Assembly: GCA_036365145.1 (NCBI GenBank)
Contig: JAEOAD010000031.1
Location: 11,318,001 to 11,382,000, forward strand
Direction: 5' to 3'
Origin: Orientallactaga sibirica
Taxonomy: Eukaryota; Chordata; Mammalia; Rodentia; Dipodidae
Length of the DNA: 64,000 bases
The notes beneath the pieces were generated by a model that had not been told where the DNA came from, made no database searches, and saw only the letters and a program-made list of their open reading frames with translations. Shown here in pieces: positions 32,125 to 41,488 of the stretch (position 1 is its first letter; each line of letters starts with the position of its first letter). The translations under genes were made by a program, and so were the position numbers.

Positions 32125-32485
32125 TGTGTGTGTTATTCATATGTGTGTGAGCATGTTAATATGTATATGTGTGTGCTATCCATGCATATGTGTGTGTGTG
32201 CTTGTGTATGTATGCCCTGGAGAGCAAATGTTGAAGTTGGGTGTCTTTCTCAATCGCTCTCCACCTTATTTATTAAGACAGACTCTCTTTCTTGAACCCA
32301 CAAGCTCACCTATTGGGCTAATATAGCTACCCATCTTGCCCCAGGAATCCCTGTTCTCCTCTTCCAGATTGCAGACAGGCTGTTTTGCTCACTTAGCATT
32401 TACCTGGGTGCTGATGATCCAAACTCAGGTCCACATGCTTGTGTGGCAAATGTCTTACTGATGTCCTCATCCCCAAAATGCTCGT
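32125..32485 (-). mobile_element. B4/RSINE, minus strand
   Basis: A TG-rich left end (the CA tail inverted), CTCCACCTTATTTATTAAGA, GACTCTCTTTCTTGAACCCA, TACCTGGGTGCTGATGATCC and AACTCAGGTCCACATGCTTG. Diverged. The short valine/cysteine-rich frame over the TG part is not a gene. Confidence 0.82.
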
Positions 32486-33469
32486 GGATCTGACCCTTTG
32501 CAAGTCTTGGTTAGGAGCTTTAGAACCTGTACATGAAATAGTATTGGCAACTAGTGTTTAGCATTTAATGTCTAGCTTCAGTGCCAACTTGCAGAAGACA
32601 GTTTCCATTGTGCTATAGTAATGGCTAATCTGTGTTTCTCTTCACTGCCTCGCACATAGCAGGGTGTTTATGAGGTACAGATGTTTGCAGGGGAGTGTTT
32701 TGGAAGTGGAAGTCAGTACCCTAACATTGAAAGGGCTTTGGAGACCCACTAATCTCATCCTTTCTCTTTGCAGAGGAGACTCGAGGGAAACATGAGTAAC
32801 AGAAAAGATTAACTAATTTCTGGTTCACTGTTCAGAAATCCCTCTCCTGCCAGGGAGATAAGAAATAAGGTGGAATTTTCCCTCCCATCTCTCCGCTGTG
32901 GCTGAGTCTGTGCTTCACGGATTCACATCTTGAGCCCTTGAGTTGCAGATAATGATTGCAGAGTGCCTTGCAGGAGCAGGCCTGCTGGGACCCTGGGTCA
33001 CCTGAAGTTGACGGTGATGCTGTCCTTCCTCTGACCAGCTGTCCTTTCTGAAGAGAAGTCAGCTGAAAGAGACCTGGGCAACCCTGAAGCAGGAGCCATT
33101 TGTCTGACAGCCTGGAGGAGCAGGCCCACAGAATTTCAGTTATCAGCTGGATAATAAGCCTTGCATGAACTCTGCCTCCATTAAGCACTGGCTACTGTTA
33201 CTGTATTTCAAGGGGGGCCTTGTTGCTCTTTGTTCTGCTTCTGAAGGGCAGGGCAGAAATGACACAGAGAGATACCTTGGGATAAAAGTTGGTGAAGTCA
33301 AGTGGCATAAGCAGTGGCAAAGACGTCACTGGGCCAAGGCCTTACCATGTGGTCAGAGCCTGGTTTGTTTGGGGACCAGGACTGTAATTGCCTTAGGGTC
33401 CTCTTGTCCTGAGAGGAGAAGGAATTAGATATCTTCTTCAGCATGTCTCAGCACATTCATTACTTCACA
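32486..33469. other. anonymous, apparently single-copy sequence
   Basis: About 1 kb, relatively GC-balanced. A 118-codon frame on the minus strand (32832-33188) starts and ends without splice or domain signals. No gene call is justified. Confidence 0.5.
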
Positions 33470-33536
33470 CTCTTTTGGGTGTGTTTGTGTGTACCATTGT
33501 GAGTGAGCATGGGTGCACATGTATGTGGATGTACAA

Positions 33537-33568
<32 letters not shown>

Positions 33569-33785
33569 CGTGCACATGTGTGCATGCATGTGTATGTGTG
33601 TGCATGTAGGCCAAAGGACAACCTCAGGAACATCCTTCACCTTTTCATTGTTTCTTGAAACAGGGTCTCTCATTAACCTAGAATTGGCCAATTAGGCTAG
33701 ACTGCTGGCTGGCAAGCAAGAAATAGGGATCCTCCTATCTCCACTTTCCTGAGCTGGTGTTGTAAGCACTTTTCACCATGTCTAG

Positions 33786-33786
<1 letters not shown>
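33470..33786 (-). mobile_element. outer B4/RSINE, minus strand, tail side
   Basis: It carries a (TG)n(CG) run at 33536-33570, GGCCAAAGGACAACCTCAGG, CATTGTTTCTTGAAACAGGG, TCTCTCATTAACCTAGAATT and GAGCTGGTGTTGTAAGCACT. The element stops at TTTCACCATGTCTAG, where a second B4 begins, and resumes at about 34152. Confidence 0.82.
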
Positions 33787-33827
<41 letters not shown>

Positions 33828-34151
33828 ATGCTCATGTGTATGATTGTGCGTGAGTATATGTGATTGTGGGTGTGGACATGCCACAGTGGGTAGGTGTCAT
33901 GGTATTCACCTTCCACTTTGTTTGATGCAAGGTCTCTTGTTATTCACCACGGCATTCACCAAGACTAGTTGGCCCATGAACTTCCAGGTGATTCTCATGT
34001 CTTTCTCTCTCTCTCTCCTCATAGTAAGTACAGAGGGATTACAGATGTTCGTGGCATAGCATCGGGCTTTGTGCAGGTTCTGGGGATCTGAATTCAGATG
34101 CTCAGGCTTGTTTGGCACATTGTTTATCCATGGAGCCATCTTTTCAGCCAC
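33787..34151 (-). mobile_element. inner B4/RSINE, minus strand, nested in another B4
   Basis: It opens with (TG)n at 33787-33826, its CA tail inverted. Then CACCTTCCACTTTGTTTGAT, GATGCAAGGTCTCTTGTTAT, GGTTCTGGGGATCTGAATTC and AGATGCTCAGGCTTGTTTGG, ending CATGGAGCCATCTTTTCAGC, the ID head. Confidence 0.82.
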
Positions 34152-34215
34152 CGAGATTTTTAAACATGGGTTTGGGGGCTCAAACTCAGATCCTCATGCT
34201 TGTGAGGCAGGCAGG
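34152..34215 (-). mobile_element. outer B4/RSINE, minus strand, head side
   Basis: GATTTTTAAACATGGGTTTG, GGGGCTCAAACTCAGATCCT and CATGCTTGTGAGGCAGGCA complete the SINE interrupted at 33786. Confidence 0.75.
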
Positions 34216-35342
34216 ACTAGTGATCTCCATATACTTTTTTCATAGTCTTCTGATACTTATTTCCCATTTACAAACGAGAGGTGAGAGAACTTGCCAAGAA
34301 TGATGTCAGAGATAGTGGGATCATGTTCAGAAAACAATCTGTAAGGACTCCTCACCCCTTAAACCTGCAGATGAGGGAAATGGTGTTGACTTCTCAGTGA
34401 AACATTCAAATTGACACTTACTGAAGTGCAGTTAATAAAATCGTGCAGTCCTGGGAAGAGGCACTTGGTTACAGCTAACTTGTGATAGAAATGCTTCTAT
34501 CCAAGAAACATGTGCTCAGAAAACACAGGGAAGAGAGGAAAGGGATGCAGGGATATTGGGGAGGACTTCTAATGCTCCCGGTCTTCATTCTTGTTATACA
34601 CTGCTCTGCCCCAGGAAGGAAACCTCACTTGTGATTTCAGATATTTGGAATAACCCTGTCTGAGGTGGGAAGAACCAATTTGAAGTTGTCTTCTCTGAAG
34701 ATCCGTTGAGGTGTAGTAGGAGTTTACGGAGTTTGAATGTAAGAAGGCTTCTGCCAAGAAGGAGGGCTGAGGTGCTGAGGGTGAAGGTCTCAAGCAAACG
34801 TCAACATCAATTCCACCCAGTCAAAGGCTTATGAGAAAGGAACCGTACCCTCCTCAATCTATCCTTCACCAGCGGTGAGTGATCCCACAGAGGAGTCTGG
34901 TGGGGACAACTCCATTATCTCTGACAGCCAGTCATTTCCAGAGCCGTAAGTTGTCTGTTACTGTCAATCATTTAGTCTACCTGTCAGCCATGGGCCCTTC
35001 ATGGTATGAATTGTAGAACATATACATGCTATCATTTCCCCTTTCTTCATCTGCCCTTTAGTCATTGGACTTCAATCAAAGGAAAGGACTGCTTTTTCTT
35101 TCCCAGATCTTTAATCAGCTATTCAAGGAAACACCTATTTAAGTGATACTAGTAATAAAATGACTGGAACACTAGTCTAATGGCAGGGGAGGGGCAGTTA
35201 ACACAGAAATCATGTATTTCACCGAGTAGAGCCCCTGCTGAATGTGTCATGATGATGTCCATGGTGAGGCCCATCTCTCTCAGCTGTCCCTCATGTCTCT
35301 TCATTCCTTTGTTTCCTTACTGCCTCTTCTACATTCTGATTT
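34216..35342. other. anonymous, apparently single-copy sequence
   Basis: About 1.1 kb with no recognised repeat or exon. Confidence 0.5.
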
Positions 35343-35412
35343 CAGTATGTTTGCTTGTGTGTGTGCATGTGTGTGTATGTGTGTTTGGTTGTGTCATATA
35401 TGTATGTGTGGG
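35343..35412 (+). repeat. TG-rich low-complexity tract
   Basis: Imperfect TGTG(T/C) repeats shortly before the next B4. The frames read as cysteine/valine-rich and are not coding. Confidence 0.75.
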
Positions 35413-35454
35413 TCTTAAAATATTGGCTTTTAAATTTTCTTAGTTTTCAAAAAT

Positions 35455-35826
35455 TTGTATGTATGTAAGTATGTATGCATGCATATGTATGGGTGTGTGT
35501 GTGTGTGTTGGTATGTATATATCTGTGAGTGTGCACATACCTCACTGCATCTGTGGAGGCTTGAGAACAAGCTTAGGGTTTTTGTCCTCTTCTTCCACCT
35601 TACTCGAGACAGGGTCTCTTGTTGTGTCACTGTGTGTGAGTACCTGTATTGCTGGCTCTGTGATCTTCCCCATTCTCCTGGCTCTACCTTCCACTGACTG
35701 AGATGCATTGGGATCACAGACTCATGCACCACTTTGCATCTGGGTTTACATGGGTGCTGGGGTTGAACTTGGGCCAGCAGCCTTGAAAGCAAGTGCCCTT
35801 AACTACCGATTCATCTCCCCAGGCTC
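35455..35826 (-). mobile_element. B4/RSINE, minus strand
   Basis: A GTAT/GTGT-rich tail, TCTTCTTCCACCTTACTCGA, GACAGGGTCTCTTGTTGTGT, GTTTACATGGGTGCTGGGGT, TGAACTTGGGCCAGCAGCCT and the head CCGATTCATCTCCCCAGGC. Confidence 0.88.
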
Positions 35827-36480
35827 AAGTTTTGTTAGTTTATAACATGAACATTTATAAAGCATAGATATTCTTTAATTATTGATAAGCCTAGCACTTG
35901 TCTCTGGGGCTCTTAACTAATTGCTTCAGAATAGTTCAGAGGCAACTATTTTCCAAGGTATTTTTTTTTTCTGTCTGTTGCCTGCATATCTCTAATATAA
36001 TGTTTAGTTCTGTTTTTCTCTCCATTTGGAGCATAGCATTCTCTCATTTCTCCCTTTGCCACTCTTTTGTGGTAGTAACCCTTCCTGTCTACCTCATACC
36101 TACCATTGCCCCAAAGCGTTGGTTGGTCAATATTCAGCATTTGTGCCTTTATGACCATGTATAAACACTATTCACAGTAGAGTCATCAACTTTCTGGCAC
36201 AATATTTGTTTTCTCTGGAGCTAATAAGTATTTTAAATTTAACTCATCCTCAACCCGTCCCTATGGCCTAAGTCCCCTTTAACATCAAGATGTATCAAGT
36301 ATGAATGCTATCTATGTGGAGGCATCTCTCCTAGAACCTTCTCCTCCACTCTAATCTAGATTGGCCTGTCTCTAGTTACTGTAGTGTTGTCATCCTGGGG
36401 CCTCCTTTCACTGTCAACTTGGGATCTAACTTGCCCTTTATCTGGATGGACCTGTTCTTAGGTTCTATGTGTTTAAAATT
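35827..36480. other. anonymous sequence
   Basis: No recognised element or exon. Confidence 0.45.
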
Positions 36481-37889
36481 TTTTAAAAAATTAATTATTA
36501 TGTTTTTATTGAAAACTTCTATACTTACAAAAAAACACATGATATTTCCCTCCCCTCCCCCATTCCACATTAGAACTCCAATCTCCATCATATCCCCTCC
36601 CTCTCTCCATTAGTCCTTCTTTTAATTTGATGTCATCATCTTTTTCTTTCATTTTGAGGGTCTTGCGAAGGTATTGCTAGGCACTGCAAAGTCATGGATA
36701 TCGAGGCCAATTTCTGTCTGGGCAGTTGCATTGTAAGAAGTCATACCCTTCCTTTGGCTCTTCCATTCTATCCGCCCCCTCTTCAGCAATGGTCCCTGAG
36801 CCTTGGAGGGTGTGATAGAGGTGTTTCAGTGCTGGGCACTCCTCCATCCCTTCTTCTCAGCACTATGTTGCCTTTTGTGTCATCCCAGTGGTCATCGCCA
36901 TCTGAAAAGAGAAGCTTCTCTAAACAGAAGTGAGAGTAGCATTAATATGTGAACATGACCATTAAGTGTAGTGCCCCGAGGGCAGCTTGGTGGGAATAAT
37001 ATATACATTTAGTCAGACAAGAGCAGGCTTTATACCCCTAAGGCTCATGAACTCACTTGCCATAGACTATTGCTTAGGTTTTTCAGTACCAGGTATGTAT
37101 TCCCTCCCGTAGAGGGGGCCTTCAGTCCAATTATGGAGCAGTTGGTTACCCCAAGAGTAGACATGCCACTATTGCCCCCATTCAGTCATTTGGCCTGTAT
37201 GGCCAAACTTGAATATTCAGTGTCCACTGTTTTCACTGCTGATGACTTCTGTCTCTCATACGGCTGCATGCAGTGCAGCTTTTTCCAGCTTTCAGTTGGC
37301 TGGTCTACAGGGTGAAGGTTTTCTGCTCAGCACTAGCTTGCATTCTCAGTGACCTTGCCTCTCAGGTAAGAGATGTCTTCAGCAATAGGGTCTTACTATC
37401 TGTTTCTCAAGGGAAACCAAGGGCTTTGGCAAAAGCCTTTAATGTTTTGGAGGCTACCGGGACCTCCTTGGCCAACAACTCACTGGAATGTATCCCATCC
37501 CAGGCACTGAAAATTTTCTAGTAACAGTTTACAGCTTCTATATGTGCTATTATTCAAAAAAGTAGGTTTACATAAGTCTTATTCACACTATCTTGAATTT
37601 AGATTGACCCTCCCCCTGCCCTTCTTTTATGCATTCTCTTCCATGGCCTTGTTTAGGCCATTCCCCTCCCTGTAATCTGTTCTTCTACTTACATATGTGC
37701 AATACCATACAGTTAAGTCTTTCCCTTTCCTCCTTCTCTTATAGCCTTTTACTAGCTTACTGGTTTCTGGTACCTATTTTTGGTTCCAGTTCACACACAA
37801 GTCTATACATTTGTAGCTAGGATCCACATATGAGAGAGAACATGTGATGTTTGGCTTTCTGAGCCTGGGTTACCTCACTTAGTATAAGG
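36481..37889 (-). mobile_element. L1 LINE, minus strand: 3' UTR plus extreme 3' end of ORF2 region
   Basis: From the left: the poly-A tail as T-rich DNA, CTCCATCATATCCCCTCCCT, GGTCTTGCGAAGGTATTGCT, CTGAGCCTTGGAGGGTGTGA (the young-type 3' UTR), then about 1 kb of further 3' UTR. Near the right end, GATCCACATATGAGAGAGAA and CATGTGATGTTTGGCTTTCT are conserved L1 sequence near the ORF2 end. The copy is 5'-truncated at about 37889. Short frames across it are non-coding. Confidence 0.9.
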
Positions 37890-37990
37890 ATTACACTTTT
37901 TTTTTTTTTATCTTCTCATTTGGTGAAGTGCATTCTCCAGTAATTTCCTAAAGAAAGGATACATTGAGACCTTTCTTAAAAAACCTTATT
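37890..37990. other. T run and short spacer
   Basis: A 12-nt T run follows the truncated L1, possibly the poly-A of another minus-strand element whose body is not identified. Confidence 0.35.
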
Positions 37991-38152
37991 TGCCGGGCGT
38001 GGTGGCGCACGCCTTTAATCCCAGCACTCGGGAGGCAGAGGTAGGAGGATCGCCATGAGTTCAAGGCCACCCTGAGAATACAGAGTGAATTCCAGGTCAG
38101 CCTGGACTAGAGTGAGACCTTACCTTGCAAAAACAAAAACAAAAACAAAAAC
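37991..38152 (+). mobile_element. B1 SINE, plus strand, full length
   Basis: GCCGGGCGTGGTGGCGCACG, CCTTTAATCCCAGCACTCGG, GAGGCAGAGGTAGGAGGATC and CCAGGTCAGCCTGGACTAGA, with an (AAAAAC)n tail. TSD ACCTTATT at 37983-37990 and 38153-38160. The near-consensus head retains four CpGs and the internal pol III boxes, so it is the youngest-looking B1 here. Confidence 0.97.
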
Positions 38153-38160
38153 ACCTTATT

Positions 38161-39581
38161 TTTTCTTACTTTTACATTACTTGGCTAGAAAAAGAATTCT
38201 AGGCTGACAGCCATTCCCATTCAGGTCTGCAATGATTGCCCCTCATTGTCTAGCTTCTGGTGTTGCTATTGAGGGCTGAGATAGTCCATTTTTTTTAAAG
38301 AATATGTTTTATTTTGAGTTTTGGAAACTTTTGAGGTTTTTCTCTAGTTTAATATTCCAAACTTTTAAGATGGCGTGCCTTGCTGCAACTTTATGTTTCC
38401 TTTTTTCAACCTGGGAAATGTACTTAAATTTGGGAATTTTGTTTTTCATGTGTTTGTGTCAGTTTTCTGTGAATCTCTCTCAAATTTTGATCTTTGAGAG
38501 AGATAACTAGTCTTTTCCCTTGTCTTTTGGCTTCTGTGTTCCAACTTTTTCCTTTTAGCTTTATTTATGGAGGAAATAAGGGGCTTCTGACCAACTTTGC
38601 CTTTTATCTCTTCTAATATTAGAATACTTTAAAAAAAATCTCTGCTGTCACTTTCCAAGAGCTTTCTTGTTTTCTGAATTGGGTTCTTATCTCATGAAAA
38701 TAATGTCCACTTTTATCATTTGAGGACACATGTCATGGGTTTTTGAAGGTTTTATAGTCCAGCATAGTCCTGTTCTGTTCGGGTTGTTTTGTTTGTTTGC
38801 TCTGATCTGTGTCATTCATGGAAGAAGCTTTGCTCAGATGTTTGGTGACCCTGAGCTGTCTGTTTCTGTTAAAAAGTGGAGCACTGGAAAGCTAAAAGCT
38901 GTTGAAAGCACTGGGCTTGTTGTTTGCTTCGAAGGTGAGCTGGCTAGGTCACTTGCTGGGAACCCGTTTTCTGTTCTCATACTGTCATCTTCAGACCTCT
39001 TCACAAGGCTGGTGAGATTCCATCTCGAAAAGACCTTTGTTACTTCTTCCCAGTGGGTTTGCTGCCTTCCTTGAAGCTGAGGAAGAGGGAAGCTGGAGGA
39101 TCTCAGTGTTCTGTGCCCTGTTTTAGCCTTCCACACATAGAGATCTCCAGTCTAGATTCCCTACACTTGTCCTTCAGAGAAGCAGCCTCCAGGCTGCTGA
39201 AATCATGAAGCTACCCAGTCCAAGGACAGGATCTGGAATCTACTTGCTAATTCAATTGAATTCAACCCTGATTTCATCCTTACTTTTGCCCCTGTCTTTA
39301 GGGGTAAATAATATTGTCTATGGTTTGGAGTGACCCTGGAAACTTTTTTTGTTAATAGCCTATGATATGGCAAATTTGGTCCCACTATATGCCAGGTACC
39401 ACTTACACCTTCCTCATTCTATCCCAACACAGTTGTAGTATTGCTCATTCTCTCCTTTTATCCTTATTCATCTATTTGCTTTTGAAATTGCCTCACATGG
39501 GCCTTTAATAAGTTTTGATGGAGTGGACATATATGCATTTATTCAATCACCCATCTTAACTCATTTATACATTTCTCCTAA
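38161..39581. other. mostly anonymous; possible very old L1 at left
   Basis: AAAAAGAATTCTAGGCTGAC, AGCCATTCCCATTCAGGTCT, TTGTCTAGCTTCTGGTGTTG and CTATTGAGGGCTGAGAT resemble a segment of ancient L1 elements read on the minus strand, up to about 38300; this is weak. A 114-codon plus frame at 38730-39074 and a 100-codon minus frame overlap each other and have no domain, so neither is called. Confidence 0.4.
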
Positions 39582-39592
39582 AGTGTAATCTT

Positions 39593-39619
39593 TTTTTTAG
39601 TTTTGTTCTTTTTTATTTT

Positions 39620-39677
<58 letters not shown>

Positions 39678-39864
39678 GGCATGCCAGGGTCTCAGCCACT
39701 GCAATCAAACTCCAGATGCTTGTGCCACCTAGTGGGCATGTGCAACCTTGCATTTGCCTCACCTTTGTGTGTCTGGATTACATGGGATCTGGAGAGTTGA
39801 ACATAGGTCCTTTAGGCTTCACAAGCAAGCGCCTTAACCACTAAGCAATCTCTCCAGACTCTAG
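39593..39864 (-). mobile_element. DIP SINE, intermediate variant, minus strand
   Basis: TSD AGTGTAATCTT at 39582-39592 and 39865-39875. The (GA)n run is at 39629-39674. Unlike short DIPs it inserts GTGGGCATGTGCAACCTTGC and ATTTGCCTCACC between the two TCTGG-type body blocks. The insertion creates an exact CTCF core on the minus strand (39722-39735). 62770-63046 shares part of this variant (TGTGCAACCTTG). Confidence 0.95.
39722..39735 (-). promoter_or_regulatory. exact CTCF core motif within a DIP SINE
   Basis: The minus strand reads CCACTAGGTGGCAC, which fits CCASYAGRKGGCRC at all 14 positions. The plus strand reads GTGCCACCTAGTGG. The core is also close to palindromic in its middle (CCACCTAGTGG). 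It is the best CTCF candidate I found. Occupancy cannot be judged from sequence alone. Confidence 0.5.
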
Positions 39865-39875
39865 AGTGTAATCTT

Positions 39876-40498
39876 AATCACATTCTTTGTTTCAGCTAAT
39901 TTGCTGGACTTGGGAGGTAGTCCACATATTTGGCCAAGTCAGCATTTTTTGAGGTTTCCTCTGTCAGTGAATTCTATGGTTGCATCTTTTCACTTCAGCT
40001 CAGCACCAAAAAGAGAAAAGCAGGAACTCAGAATAGTTAAAATAGTTAAAAATAGAATGAACAGATCATTCCTTTTCACCCACTCAAAGATGAGAATTGT
40101 TAACCTCCTGCTATATTTTCCTCCTGCTTATTATTCTAGGCACCTTCTTTCCAAGATAGTTTTGATCATGAAATTGTTTTAGACAATAACTGAGTTGTCA
40201 GGAAGGACCACCCACTCTCAGTCTCCCTGCCCTGAATGTGGTTGACTTGAGAACCCCATATGTGAACTTTATAGTGCTGATGTCATGTCTTTTGTCTGGC
40301 TGCTCTGTGCTGTTCTCTTCCTATCACCCTCTCCTTGTTTTTCTACCCACATCCATATGCCATAGGTCAGTGCAGGCCAGGTATAGAGGACAGCCACTTG
40401 ATGACAGTAAAAAGAACAACCCAGCTCTCTTATCAAAAGGATTTTCTTTTAGTCTTATCAAGATGTGGGAAGGATTTTCTTCCTCTCTTCAGCTGCCG
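39876..40498. other. anonymous sequence
   Basis: No recognised element. The frame ending in a VCVCVC repeat is created by the next microsatellite. Confidence 0.45.
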
Positions 40499-40499
40499 T

Positions 40500-40548
<49 letters not shown>
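40499..40548 (+). repeat. (TG)n microsatellite
   Basis: About 24 almost uninterrupted TG units, not attached to a SINE I can identify. Likely length-polymorphic. Confidence 0.95.
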
Positions 40549-40550
<2 letters not shown>

Positions 40551-41015
40551 GGATAGAGATTAAAGAACAAGTGCATTGTGGGAAGCTTATCTGGACTGAA
40601 CACTGAACCTGGGACAGGCAGCTGTTGAGCTGTGATAGGAGCTTAGAGTGCTTCACAGTGCCAGGAATGCCAGGAACTGCTCCTAGGGTCTGAAAGATGA
40701 TAGCAGGATCTGGTGTTCCTTTGAAAACCAGTCAGAAAATAGACCGTGAAGAGCTAGGAGGAAGGGAAGATGTCGGACAAGCCATCAGAATGCTTCCTGT
40801 TTCTCCATGGATGCCCAGGAAATGCTGGACATGTAAAGGGCACAGGTGGGGGGCTTTGGACAGGTGGTGACAGTGGTGCTGCCAAGACAAGTGACCTGCT
40901 CTTGCAGGAGCAGATTTTCTTAGCTTAAGTAGTAGCTAAGGCTGCCCTTAATTTACATAGGCCACACTCCCCCGGGTTCCCATTTCCATTTTTTCAACCG
41001 AGTGCCTGCCTGCTA
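40549..41015. other. anonymous sequence
   Basis: No recognised element or exon. Confidence 0.45.
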
Positions 41016-41185
41016 TGTCAGAGGTCAACCAACATCTTTGAGAGAAGTTCTAGATAGTAAATATTTTAGGTTTGGTGGCCCATATGGTCTCTGTTGCAAC
41101 TACTCCACTCTGCTGTTGTGTAAAAGAAGCAGTGAAATTCATAAGTTGAGTGTGGCTGAGTTCCAGTGTAGTTTCATTTATGGAC
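41016..41185 (-). mobile_element. hAT-Charlie nonautonomous relic
   Basis: TAGATAGTAAATATTTTAGG, TTTGGTGGCCCATATGGTCT, CTGTTGCAACTACTCCACTC and TGCTGTTGTGTAAAAGAAGC are the same family and orientation as 18537-18700. The AATAAAACTTTATTT end is not recognisable in this copy. Confidence 0.82.
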
Positions 41186-41488
41186 TCTGAAAAATTAACT
41201 TTTACATAATTTTATGTGTCATGAAATATAGTTATTCTTATGAATTTTTCCAAGCAGTTAGAAATATAAGAAACATTCTTCACTCATGGAATGTACAAAA
41301 ACTGGATGAGAAGGTGGGTTTTCACCCTGTGAGATTTTGGTTGAACCCTAATATACATCCACACCATGTTATGGATGAGGGAGAAGGGATGTCTGAACCT
41401 CCATCCATCCCCTTCTACCCTTCTCTTCAGCCTCTATTACTCTGTTTTAAAGCTAGAAATATTAGCCTAGGGAAGTGAAAGATTGAAA
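41186..41488. other. anonymous sequence
   Basis: No recognised element. Confidence 0.4.

Noticed and set aside
32832..33428. 118-codon minus frame and 87-codon plus frame in unique DNA
   Set aside because: Adjacent opposing frames without domain or splice signals; the length is within chance for about 1 kb of balanced composition.
34981..35170. Possible exon-like balanced sequence
   Set aside because: No open frame of useful length and no consensus splice pair.
38730..39136. Overlapping 114-codon plus and 100-codon minus frames
   Set aside because: They cover the same bases on opposite strands, lack any recognisable protein family, and have no exon signals.
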